Assembly: GCA_963580285.1 (NCBI GenBank)
Contig: OY757025.1
Coordinates: 114,517,900-114,581,899, forward strand
Direction of reading: 5' to 3'
Source: Lucinisca nassula
Lineage: Eukaryota; Mollusca; Bivalvia; Lucinida; Lucinidae
DNA length: 64,000 nucleotides
A program made the position numbers and the translations under genes. Under the pieces are notes generated by a model that was given only the letters and a program-made list of their open reading frames with translations, was not told where the DNA came from and did not search any database. Shown here one piece after another: positions 28,401 through 41,700 of the stretch (positions are counted from its first letter, which is position 1; each line of letters begins with the position of its first letter).

Positions 28401-28684
28401 ATGGATCTTCTATAGGCAAAACACCATATGGTGGCCCATTTGGAACCCGTATGAGCTCTTAGCCCATATGAGTACCATATGTACATATTTGCTGGGATAG
28501 CTATAGTCGTTTGCATTGTATTATGTCATTACATATTCCAATCCACTTGCATTTATATTATGATTGGATAACGTCAGAAATTTGGAGAGTATATATTCTG
28601 TGATGTACTATCGGAAACCCGTCACTACGTAATGTCGGCATTTGGTTTTACTCCCCTCAAAAATTCTCCCGCTTTGTACAAAAA

Positions 28685-28715
<31 letters not shown>

Positions 28716-31700
28716 AAAGAAGCGAATGATTGCTTTAAATTAGGGACAACTGTGTTTTAAAAATGTCATTTCGGGAGGTATATCGGCGGTTTTGGGTCGG
28801 AAATTTCGTTTTACCTATGACGCGTCGCCATAAAGCGAAATTTCCGACCGTAAACCTGACGATTTACCTCCCTAAATGACAATTTTTGATATGGTTATTT
28901 CATGATTTTTATACATAACGTGTCATATCACGCAGCAATGTCAAGAATAAGCGTCCGTGAAAGTGCAATACTTTCTGTAGAAATTATGATTAGGAAACCA
29001 TGTCCATGTGCAATAATGGCGTCCATCATGGTGTCAGAAATGAAAAATATTAGTAAAGATGATAACATCTTTCTTATTTCTGCTTTCAACATCGTTTGTA
29101 GGTACTCGTTAGAACACCGAGGCGGTTCTTACGTGTACCCACAATTTATGTTTCTGAGCAAGAAAAGGCAGATAATGTTTACCCCCGAAAACCAAACTTT
29201 TCTCTATATAATGTGGAGTTTAAAGGAGGTCTTCGTTTCACGGACTTGTTATCGTGATGTACATTACAAGTTTTCTAAAATAATCTCACACAGGTGGTCA
29301 TTTCATACAAAATTAATGAAATTCATCATAGGCTTGTTTCATTAATTCACGCGGATTTGCCGAACGTGCAAGGGCCTCTATGTATTGTTACACTGAATCT
29401 TTGTGTCAAGGATGGAAAATAGAGCTTGAGATATGTTTGCCTAATTGACATTCGGTAATTGCATAGGTCAATGATCGAGAGCTTCACCTAAGCCAATGTC
29501 CACTAATATTTTCCACCTATTGTGGCCATAACGTTTTTCAAAATGTCATCGATCATCAAACACTTATGACCCTGATTAAACTATTTATCAAGTGCTTTTG
29601 CATTGTTATTATCTTCTCCGTATTTGGTGTCTGACTTTATTTAAAGAAAACGGATGTACCACCAGGGGAGAAAATTTAATCTCTCCTTTCAATAGGTGTC
29701 TGCCCTTAATTTTCAGTAAAGATTATGCTTAATGAGAGCAGGGAAGCTCAAGTTCATGAGGAGGGTCCCGAAAAGTATCTCTCTTATAGAATATGGCGGA
29801 CGAAATGCCAGAATCTGAATCAGAATCAGGATTGCTTACTGGTGACATGTCCTAAAACAATCCTTCACCAGGACCTTCGACCGACAGAACTAGTCCCTGG
29901 ACCTCACAAGCGTGGTGAATCTAGAGATGGAGTCATCTGCACCTTCTGCAGACATCAATAGAGAAGCGGGGAGCTCGTTCCAAATTGAGATTGTCCTAGG
30001 GATGAAGCTAAATTTGTAGATGTCAGTCCTAGTGCCAATTTTTTGAGGGCTAATGATCGTTTTTCCCAAGTTTTGTCTTTGAAGGGGGAACAAAGTCACC
30101 CATTGGTATACTGGCTCTACCCTTTAGACCTTTATATAAAAGTATCAGCCTACTTTGTTTTCCCCGCTCTTTAAGAGTCTCCCACTTTAACTGTTCCAGA
30201 ATGCCAGTCATACTCCCAGTTTCAAACGAGTAACTCCCAGTTACAAAACGGATCGCACGTTTTTGGACATTCTCCAGTTCCCCCTGGAGGGTAACAGTAG
30301 GTGGATCCCAGGACGTACTTGCATATTCCAGGACTGGACGAACCAGTCTCTTGTAAGCCATTTCTTTTACGTATTGTGGGCACGCTGACAGATTCCGTCT
30401 TAAAAAGCCAAGGGTCATATTTGCTTTAGTATAAACATTACTAATGTGAGTGTTCCACCTTAAATCATTCGTTTTTGTCACACCAAGGTATATAATGTTT
30501 TCTACATTTTCAAGGAGAGTTCCTTCCAATTCATAGGTTTTGTTTTGTTTGTAATGAAGTTTAACGGCCAAGTCAACACTATTTAGGTCATTTTTGAGCC
30601 GGTCAGTTTACCCATCAACACTTTCCTGGGTAGGCTTATACATAAGCGGTTAACCAGTACAGTGCACATTCTTTCGGAAGAAACTGACAACTGCCCTTCT
30701 TGAATCAGCGGAAGGGAGAGAATGACCGTAGAAATGATTTCATGATCAATCTTCACGAAAGAATGTTGTCGACCCCGGCGGGAGTCGAACCCGCGTCCTC
30801 CTGACCAGTCAGACGCGCATCCGACTGAGCTACCGAGGCCGGCATCCAATTCATAGGTAGCATTGATCTTTTTATCCGCTTTCTTGTAAGTTGCATCGTG
30901 TTACATTTTCTGGGTTGGAACCGCATTCCCCACTTCCTAGCCCAGCTACCCAAGTTGTCGATATCATACTGAAGTTTCACTGTATCTTCCGAACTTTTTA
31001 TTTCTGGGTAGCAAACACAGTCATCAGCGAGGAGCCTTATATCTGAATCAATTTCCTATTAGATGTCATTTATGTAAAGGGAGAAAGGAAGTGGACCAAG
31101 AACCGTCCCCTGTGGGACCAGAGGCGGGAAAGGGGCCCAATCAGATTCACTTCCATTAACAACCACCCGTTGCTCTCTATGGCACGGAAAAGCGTCAATC
31201 CATTTTAAAGTTTTGCCACCAATGTCATATCCATTAAGTTTGCTTTTCAGAATCTCATGAGGAAGTGTATCAAAAGCTTTCTCAAACTCCAAGATGAATG
31301 AGTCAATTTGTCCACCATTATCCAAGAGTTTAGCCCAATCATCTATCACTGTCACCAGTTGTGTTTCACAGCTATGGTTCTTTCTCAAAGCATGCTGTCT
31401 ATCAGATAATAGTTTATGTTGGTCAAGGTGGGCCATTACATTTGAACAAACGATGTGCTCCAAAAGTTTGCAAGGTACACATGTGAGTGATACAGGGCGA
31501 CAATTTCCAGCGCAGGTTCGATCACCTTTCTTGTACAATGGACATATATTTGCTAAAGACCAATCCTTGGGAATTTCACCCGAATCAAGTGACTGTTGAA
31601 AAAGGTGTGCGAAAACCGGACCTAATGCCTGGTGAATCGATTCTTAACGATGGGATAGACATCTTACCCAGACTATCCTTCCAAGAGATAGGATAAAACT

Positions 31701-34700
31701 CGAGATTTTCCACGTGTTGGATGTGCACTAGTTTACTAGGACCTCATGTACGCCGTCGTCAAGTTTGACATCACTGCACGTACAGTGACGACAAAACCGC
31801 CGCGACAATCGAAGTGACTGCATTATAAAATAATCAACTCTTCGAAAAGAAAAGTATGCAAGAAAAAGAATCTTACATACATGTAGGTGTGAGGGATAGA
31901 TAAAAAATTCAGTTAGCAGTACTCGTGACATTGGCCCTCGTGGGGAATTTTTCTATCTATCCCTCACATGCAGATTCTTATAATATATTATTATTGAATG
32001 TCATCATTGCCATATACAAAGGATATCTCACAAACAGTCATTTCATATGAAATTTATAAAACGGGCCTTGCGTATGAGTATGGGAATTTTTTATTCAACT
32101 GGTATTTTTTATCTTTTCTACTCAGTAAGCTCTCAATAGCTTCTACAGAAATCACTGCGTCTACAAAGATGACGTGATAAAGAAAACCTTTTCACTGACC
32201 GTTCCAAGGCCGTCTTCTGTCGGGGTTTATTTTTGTTATGGTTTGTCTTTGAGTGTGTGCATCGCTTATATATTTTTGTTTGTTTTTGGATAGCCAATTG
32301 GTCATTTTATGGGAACGTAACTGTCCTTTTGGCCTTCCGCTATTGATGTTTCTATTAAGGTCTAGTTTTTCATGTTTCTTTCCTTTTTGGGTCTTTTATA
32401 CGAGTTGTGGGTTAATTGTATCGATTCCTGATCATTGATTTCACTTCTTTTTGGCTACGACATAATACACATATTGTTTGCTTGTTTGTTTGATTTGAAG
32501 TTTAACGTCTCCGTAAACACTGTAAAGATCATTTTGGAGACGTTGCTTCCAATTTTATGGGACTTTTGCCTAACATTGAGATGAAATGACATCTCAAATC
32601 CTGCCGCCCAATGTAACCGATAGGGTTTATAAGCATGGACGGGTCGACTCGCATCGCTTTGCCTGGGTAGGCTTAGATCCGTTAAGTGGTTTACCAGTAC
32701 TCCTGTGCAGGTCGGTTTCAGCACTGCGTGGAAGCATCATGCAGCCCATCTATTTCTTCAAGCCCCGATGGGCGGGGGCGTATAACATACAAAAATATAT
32801 AATGATATTACGACACTGCTTACGACGATACTGATATTATAAATTTTAATTTCAGATAAATGTGACAGCTGGACAAGTAAACCTTGATGTGAATACAGCC
32901 AATAATGATTTTTCAATAAAGCTGCCAGTGTTGCTGAAGTACAAGATTGAAATTACATACGAGTACGATTAACTATTTTATTTAGTAATGGTGCATTAGC
33001 TCACCTGAGCCGAAGGCTCACAAGGTGAGCTTATAGTATAGGTAGGCATCCGTCGTCCGTCCGTCGTCCTTCGTCCATCCGTCGTCCACACCTTTGAACT
33101 TGAATATCTAAGTAACTAGCTGGCCAATCCAAATCAAATTTTATGTGCAGCACCACTGGGCTAGGGGATTGACTGCATTAGGTTTTGGACCAGTTTTGAT
33201 CAGAACTGTGGTTGCCATGGAAACAAGAAGGTCCATAGACTTATAATGGGGAAAACGACGTCTCCACTTTTTCTCGGCCATTTCTGATCCGTTCTTCATC
33301 AAACTTGCAGATAACCAGGAGGTGCTTACAGTCTACGTCGAATTCGAATTTGCGCTGCACGGGACGAACAGCTTTGGAGGTACCTGCCCTTGAGCATAAA
33401 TATATGTGAAAAATGGAGTCTCCAACTTTTCTCAGCCGTTTATGATCTGATCCTTTTTTAACTTTTCATAAACGAGCACAAGCATAAAATCTCGGATGAG
33501 TACAAATTTGTTTGAATCTGACCAGCGGTTTTCCCGTTACATCCCCTTGAGCGTGAAAAATTTTCCCATAGACTTATAATGGGGAAAACGACGTCTCCAG
33601 TTTTTCTCAGCCATTTCTGATCCGATCTTCATCAAACTTGCAGATAACCAGGAGGGGCTTACAGTCTACGTCGAGTTCGAGTTTGGGCTGCACGGGACAA
33701 ACCGCTTTGGAGTTACCTGCCATTGAGGATAAATATAAGTGAAAAATGTCGTCTCCAGCTTTTCTCAGACGTTTATGATCTGATCTTTTTGTGACTTTTC
33801 ATAAACGAGGACAAGCATAAAATCTCGGACGAGTTCGAATTTGGTTTGAATCTGACTAGCGGTTTTCCAGTTACATCCCCTTGAGCATGAAAAATTTTCC
33901 CATAGACTTATAGGTTTGTTTAGGTTTCCATTATGGTCTGGTCGCTTAATGTTTGTATTTCTTTCCCTTTGGTGTCTTTTATGGATGGAGTAAGTTAATT
34001 GTATCAATTCCTGATCTTTGTTTTACTTCTATTTTTTATAATTAGGGAAAACGACTTCTCCACTTTTTCTCAGCCATTTCTGATCCGATCTTCATCAAAC
34101 TTGCAGATAACCAGGAGGGGCTTACAGTCTACGTCGAGTTCGAATTTGGGCTGCACGGGACGAACAGCTTTAGAGTTACCTGCCCTTGAGCATATTATAT
34201 AGGTGAAAAATGGTCTCTCCAGCTTTTCTCAGCCGTTTATAATCTGATCTTTTTGTAACTTTTCATAAACGCGCACAAGCATAAGATCTCGGATGTTTTC
34301 GAAGTTGGTTTGAATCTGACTAACGGTTTTCCAGTTACATCCCCTTGAGCTTGAAAAATTTTCCCATAGACTTATAATGGGGAAAACGACGTCTCCACTT
34401 TTTCTCAGCCATTTCTAATCCGATCTTTATCAAACTTGCAGATAACCAGGAGGGGCTTACAGTCTATGTCGGGTTCATATTTGGGATAGATCGGACAAAC
34501 AGCTATGGAGTTACCTGCCCTTGAGCATAAATATAAGTGAAAAATGGTGTCTCCCGCTTTTCTCAGCCGTTTATGATCTGATCTTTTTGTGACTTTTAAT
34601 AAAGGAGAACAAGCATAAAATCTTAAACGAGTTCGAATTTGGCTTGAATCTGACGAGCGTTTTTTTTTTTCAGTTACATCCCCTTGAGCGTGAAAAAAAA

Positions 34701-37700
34701 TTCCCATAGACTTATAATGGGGAAAACGACGTCTCCACCTTTTCTCCCACTTTTCTGATCCGATCTTCATCAAACTTGCAGAAAACCAGGAGGGGCTTAC
34801 AGTCTACGTTGAGTTCAAATTTGGGCTGCACGGTTTCTGAGTTACCTGCCCTTGAACATAAATGTAAGTGAAAAAATGGTGTCTCTAGCTTTTCTCAGCC
34901 GTTTTTTGATTGGACCATTTTGTAACTTTTGGTTAAGAGGACAAGCATAAAATCTCGAGCTAGTTCGAAGTTGACTTGAATCTGACCAGTGGTTTTCCAG
35001 TTACATTTCCTTGAGTGTGAAAGATTTTCCCATAGACTTACAATGAGAAAACGACGTCTCCAGCTTTTCTTGACCATTTCAAATTAGATCTTCATCAAAC
35101 TTGCAGATAACCAGGAGGGGCTTACAGTCTATGTTGAGTTTGAATTTAAGCCACGCAGGTCAAATGACTTCTGAGTTACCTGCCCTTGAGCATAAATTTT
35201 AGCGAAAAATGGTGTATCCAGCTTTCTGCAACCGTTTTTGATCTGATCTTTTTGTTTTTCTTGGTAAACGAGGATAAGCATAAAATCTCTAATTTTGGCT
35301 TGAATCTGACCGCCGGATTTCCAGTTACATCACACTGAGGGTGAAAAATTTTCCCATAGACTTACAATGGGAAAACGATGTCTCCAATTTTGCTTGGCTA
35401 TTTCTAACCTGACCTTCATCAATCTTCCAGATAACCAGAAGGAGCTTACAGTGTATGTTTAGTTCGAATTTGGGCCGCATGAGACAAAAGGCTTTCAAAT
35501 CACCTGCCCTTGAGCATAAATATTAGTGAAAAATAGTTTATCCACCTTTTCTCAGCCGTTTCTAATGTGATCTCCTAGAAACTTTCAGCAAGCGAGAACA
35601 AGCATAAAACCTCAGATGAGTTTGAATTTGGCTTGAATCTGACATTCGGTTTACAGTTACAGCCCTTAGGGTGCGAACAATTTTCCCATAGAATTACAAT
35701 GGAAAAACGATGTTACCAACTTTTCTCCGCCATTTCTGATCTGATCTTCATCAAACTTGCAGATAACCAGGAGGGACATACAGTCCACATAGAGTTCGAA
35801 TTTTGGCTGCATGTGACAAAAAACTTTGGCGTTACCTGCCCTTGAGCATAAATATTAGTGAAAAATGGTGACTGCACCTTTTCTCAACCTTTTTGATCTG
35901 ATCTTTCTGAAATTATAGCAAACGAGAACAAGCATAAAAACTCAGTCGAGTTCGAATTAGGCTTGAATCTGACATTCAGTTTTGCAGGTACAGTCCCTAG
36001 AGCCTGAAAATTTTTCCCATAGACTTACAATTGAAAAACAACATCTCCAGTTTTCTCCACATTTTCTGAACTGATTTTAATTAAACTTGCAGAGGACCAG
36101 GAGGGACATACAGACTATGCTGAGTTCCAATATGTGCGACGTGGGACAAAGGGCTTTGGAGTTACCTGCCCTTGAGCATAAATAATATTAAGGAAAATTG
36201 TTGCCTCCACTTTTTCTCAGCCATTTTTGATCTTTCTGAAACGTTCAGTAAACAAAAATAAGCATAAACCTCAGATGAGTTCAAATTTGGCTACTGGATC
36301 TGACATTCCGTTTTGCAGTGATTTTTGTTCTAGTTTGTCATTGAGTGTTTGTATCGTTTATATTATTTCGTTTTGGATAGCCATTTGGCCATTTTGTGGG
36401 CGGTCCCCGCTCATAGGGGCTTGAAGAAATATATGGGCTGCATGATGCTTCCACGCAGAGCTGAATCCGGCCTGCACACTTGTACTGGTAAACCGCTTAG
36501 AGGATCTAAAGTAGAAGTAAAACAAAGATCAGGAATTGATACAATTAACTTACTCCACCCATAAAAGACACCAAAGGGAAAAAAATACAAACATTAAGCG
36601 ACCAGACCATAATGGAAACCTAAACAAAGGAAGGCCATAAGGACAGTTACTTTCCCACAAAATGGCCATATGGCCATCCAAAACCAAAAGACATAAGTGA
36701 TACACACAGTAAGTAACAAACAACAACATAAATAAATCGCCACAGAAGAACCGCCTTGGAACGGTCAATGGAAGATTTCCACTGGGGGGCTTAAATCGAT
36801 TTTACGTGGCCACAATCCTCGCCCTTACTTCCGTCGCGATTTAGACAAATAATTTGTTCAGTCCGCATGAAGGCCGCCTAACTCATCAGTGCAACATCTC
36901 CGTGAACACAAAAATCAAAGAACCACGGAGGTGAGACAACGGTGAGGACTCGACAGCAAGAAACCACTGAAATGCTGGAGCAAACGAAAACCAACAGTTA
37001 GACTCCGATGAGCCCGACCAGAGACTAAGCCTGTCCAGGAACCGCGGTGCGAGGCGGACCGCCCATGCTAATAAACCCTATTGGTTTCATTGGGCGACAG
37101 GGCTTGAGATGTCATTTCATCTCAATGTCGGGTAAAAGTCCCACAAAATTGGAAGCAACGACTCCAAAATGACCTTTACAGTGTTGACGGGGACGTTAAA
37201 CCTCAAATCAACCAACCAACAAACCATCTTGTGGGAAAGTAACTGTCCGTTCGGCTTTCCGCTATTAATGTTTCCATCAGGGGGCCGTTGTTTCATGTTT
37301 GTGTTTCTTTCCCTTTGGTGTCTCTGATGGGAGCTGTGGGTTAATTGTATCGATTCCTGATCATTGCCTTCACTTCTATTTTACAATGGAAAAATGACGT
37401 CTCTAACTTTACTCAGCCATTTCTGATCTGATCTTTTTCAAACATGCAGGAAGCCAGTAGAGGCATACAGTCTTTGGAGTTACCTGCCCATGAGCATAAA
37501 AACTAGCAAAAAATAGTGTCCACTTTTTCTCAGCTGTTTTCAATAGGATCTTTTTGAAACTTTTAGAAAAGAAGGAAAAGCATAATATCTCAGATGAATT
37601 CGAATCTGACATCTGGTTTAGCATTTAAGTTCCTTGAGCGTGAAAAGTTTTACCATTGGCTTACAACGGAAAAACGACGTCTCGAATTTTTCCCAGCCAT

Positions 37701-38742
37701 TAATGATCTGATCTTTTTCAAACTTGCAGATAACCATGCAGGAGAGGCACACAGTCAACGTCAAGTTCAAATTTTGGTCTCGCAGGACCAACAGCTTTGG
37801 AGTTAACTACCTGCCCTTGAATATAAATATGAACGAAAAATGGTGTCCACTTTTTCTTCGCAGTTTCGCAGTTTGAAACTTATAGTAAACGAAGACAAGT
37901 GTAATATCTCAGATGAGTTCGAATTCGCCTTGAATATGACAACCTGTGCTATTTCACAGGTGAGCGATCGTTGCCCGCTGGGCGACTTGTTCTATAATGT
38001 TATTAATCATGTAATTCCGTATTGGCCCAGTTACATGTCCGAGGTCTGCTGAATTGGCCCGAAGCCTAAGGCCGAGGCCAATACAGCAGTCCGAGGACCT
38101 GTAACTCGGCCAATACGAAATTACTTGATTAATGGCAATTTTATTAATTGATACCATCAAAAACATGATTATTGATTTTTGACCTCAGTGTTAATCCGGA
38201 TGACCTCCGAACAATACAGGATAGTCAATTAATAAATAATAATAATAATGCCGGCATGGGTAGCTCAGTCGAATGCGCGTCTATGTGTCACTTGTGTCTT
38301 TTAATTTTGGATGGCCATATGGCCATTTTGTGGGAAAGTAACTGTCCTTATGGCCTTCCTTTGTTTAGGTTTCCATTATGGTCTGGTCGCTTAATGTTTG
38401 TATTTCTTTCCCTTTGGTGTCTTTTATGGATGGAGTAAGTTAATTGTATCAATTCCTGATCTTTGTTTTACTTCTACTTTACTGGTGATCAGGAGGACTC
38501 GGTTTCGACACCTGCCGTGGTCGGCAACATTCAGTCGTGGAGATTGATCATGAAATCTTTTCTATAATCATTCTTTCCCATTCACTGATTCAAGAAGGGT
38601 AGTCGTCAGTTTCTTGCGAACGAATGTGCACTGTACTTGTTAATGCGTACTTATAAGCCTGTCCAGGAAAAGTGTGGATAGGGTACTGGCCGGTCCAAAA
38701 ATGACCTAAAATAGTGTTGACTCTGCCGTTAAACTGGAATAC

Positions 38743-38788
<46 letters not shown>

Positions 38789-41700
38789 GAGGCAGCCGGA
38801 TACAATATTTCAGTCAGCCCGTCCACCAAATATGGATCGTAGGATTATTTGAAAACCATTCTGAACTGTTTCATGAAATATGGTTTATATGCTTTTTCAC
38901 TTCTGAATAGCATAAAAATTATACTTTATGTTCATGATAGAAAGTGTGTGAAGCTCTCACCTTTCTTCTTGACAATATTTACATAAGATTTGGTACTAAG
39001 TTATTTAGACAAATTGTGGGTATTCCGATGGGTACGAATTGCGCACCCCCTGTGGCTGATCTGTTCATGTTTTGTTATGAAAGAGACTTCTGTTGAAAAC
39101 CAATCTGAAATCAATGAAGCCTTTAGCTCGACTTCTAGATATTTGGATAATTTATTAAATATTGACAATATCTATTTCGATGGTTTGATCAGTCAAATTG
39201 ACACCCCAGAACTTCAGTTAGATGAATCAAATTCTTCTGATACCGAGGCCCCGTTATATATTTATATCTTTCTATTAAAGTTGGGTTTGTTTCCTGCAAA
39301 ATGTATGATAAACGCGATGATTTTGAATTTGAGATTGTAAATTTTCCTTTCTTGGATTGTAATGTTCCTGATGCGGCCTCATATGGCGTTTATGTTTCGC
39401 AATTAATTCGATATGCCAGAGTGTCTAGTCATGTAACTGACTTCAACACTCGTAATCAATTGGTAACTGCTAAGCTTCTTAATCAGTGTTATCGTCTTAA
39501 TCAGGGTTATCGGTATCATGAACTATGCAAAGCCTTTGCAAACTTTTATAGATGTCACTCCGATTTAATTTCAAATCACAATGTTGGACTTAAATCCTTC
39601 TGCAGCAAGGTCTATCGGAACCCGAATTTTGTGGTGACTTAGTATATAAATTGAGAAAAATATATAATTGCAATGACTTCGGCACCTGATTTTGTAATAT
39701 CATCAGCAATAGAAAAAGATTGGGTACAACATAAATGCTATACGACAGACTGCATGCATGGTAGTTAGCCCAAGCACGGTTGACAACTTTGCTGCCCTCT
39801 TTAATTGCACGTCTGTTGGTCAGGCCTCAGATTCTATGACGGTTCCAGCGTAAAGGCTTACTGAGATTTAGAGAGAATTTAATTTTATGTAATATTGGTT
39901 GGTTCCTGATGGTCTGTCCGTGGTCGGGCCCATCGGAGTCTAGCTGTTGGTTTTCTTTTGCTCCAGCATTTCAGTGGTATCTTGCTGTCGAGTCTTCACC
40001 GTTGTTTCATCTCTGTGGCTGTTTGATTTTTGTGTTCTCGGATGTTGCACTGATGAGGACTGAACAAATTATTTGTCTAAATCGCGACGGAAGTAAGGGC
40101 GATGATTGCAGCTGCCTATAATCGACTTGAGCCCCCCCACCCCCCACCCCCGGTGGAATTTGTTTCATTGACCGTTTCATTTGTCTATGAGTGTGTGTTT
40201 GGCTTATTTTATTTTGTATTGGATAGATAGTTGGCAATTCTTTGGGAAAGTAACTGTCCTTTTGGCTTTTCCCTATTGATGTTTCCATTAGGGTCTAGGT
40301 ATTTTATGTGTGTGTTTCTTTTTCTTTGGTGTAACTGCTAGGAGCTGTGGGTTTATTGTATCGATTCCTGAACATTGCCTTCACTTCTATTTTTATAGAT
40401 AAATCGTTAGGCAGAATTTGAGGTCATATATTTAATTCTTTGATGTAACTGTACCCTTTAGTTCCTATGGGGAAGTCAAATATCAATTAATTTATAATGG
40501 GAAAATTGTGGACCCTTCTTTAATATGAAAACTTTTGAAATCATATTTCTTTCACAAATTTTTGAAGATGGTTAGATGACATGGTGGAGACTTTCTTCAT
40601 GATCAGGCAATGGTCAGGAATTGATACAATTAACCAACAGCTCCCATCTGTGATACCAAAGGGAAAGAAACTCAGACATGAAATAACTGGACCCTAATGG
40701 AAACATCAAAAGCGGAAAGCCGAAAGGACAGTTACTTTCCCCCAAAAAAGCCAATTGACTACCCAACACAAATAATATAAGCGATACACACACTCAAAAG
40801 GCAAACCATAACAAAAATAAACCGCGACAGAAGAACCGCCTTGGAACGGTCAGTGAAACGAATTCCTCTTCCGCCACGATTTAAACAAATAATTTAGCCT
40901 TCAACTGAGAGCTTAAAACACATATAACTAATTCTTAAATGAATGGATGAATGAATGAATAAATGAATGAATAGGTGAATGAATGAATGCATGTTTGTCT
41001 GTATCATTACGATATTGAATATATGCATGGCTTAGAACGGAAAGTATTGAAGGATGCATGGGTAGATGGATGGATTGATGAATATGGGTGCGTGCAACAG
41101 AATTTATGACTGGATGGATGAATGGATGGATGGTTACACATGCACGTGCATGCATGGCAGGATGCATCCATGGAAGCATGAATTGGGTGGATGGATGGAT
41201 GGATGGATGGATGGATGGAAGGATTGATACATATGCGCATGCATACAGGGGTTAATGTGTTGGGTTATGAACAATGAAGAGATTTACTCTATAAAATCAT
41301 TTCATTTAGATGTCCTCTTTGCTAACAAAATTAAGAACATAAAATGTCTAACTAACCTAATATCCACATAAATATCATAAATATGATACATGCTTAACAT
41401 GTAACGCTGTTTTCACTTCAAAATCGAGCCTTCAACTGAGGTGGCAGAATTTCTGAACAGATGAACAGTGCAAGGATTACTGTGAGCAGTTTACTGTAAA
41501 ACAGATTGGTATGAGGGGACACTATGGGAATTGGTGTACAGCATGTATAGGAGTTGTTGACTATTGACTTTGTCAACGCAAACAATCAAAGACATCATTT
41601 TTAGATATTCTGTCATTCATCCTGACAAAAAATCGAAAAATAAGTGTCATTTTACTGCCATTTTGTTCCATTCTTTCTTTACACAGCAAGGAGATATCCG

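Larger units (their letters stand above)
32997..37989 (+). mobile_element. Array element D (Helitron/Helentron-like), large, with nested insertions
   Basis: Head TTAGCTCACCTGAG...CTCACAAGGTGAGCTTA, then CCGTCGTCCGTCC short repeats, then about ten repeats of roughly 330 bp. Each repeat has two related halves: one with TCATCAAACTTGCAGATAAC and GAGTTACCTGCCCTTGAGCA, the other with AACTTTTCATAAACGAG and CAGTTACATCCCCTTGAGC. Right end: CAGGTGAGC (37957-37965, inverted repeat of the head), hairpin GCCC-GCT-GGGC (37973-37983), GA, CTTG, TT. Interrupted at 33911-34033 and 36313-37382. Confidence 0.68.

Noticed and set aside
30583..30849. Minus-strand ORF of 88 codons
   Set aside because: Lies wholly inside SINE family 1.
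31294..31599. Plus-strand ORF of 101 codons
   Set aside because: Antisense of the LINE reverse transcriptase, which explains the minus strand better.
41007..41240. Minus-strand ORF rich in Ile-His-Pro-Ser
   Set aside because: Translation of an ATGG/ATGA microsatellite.
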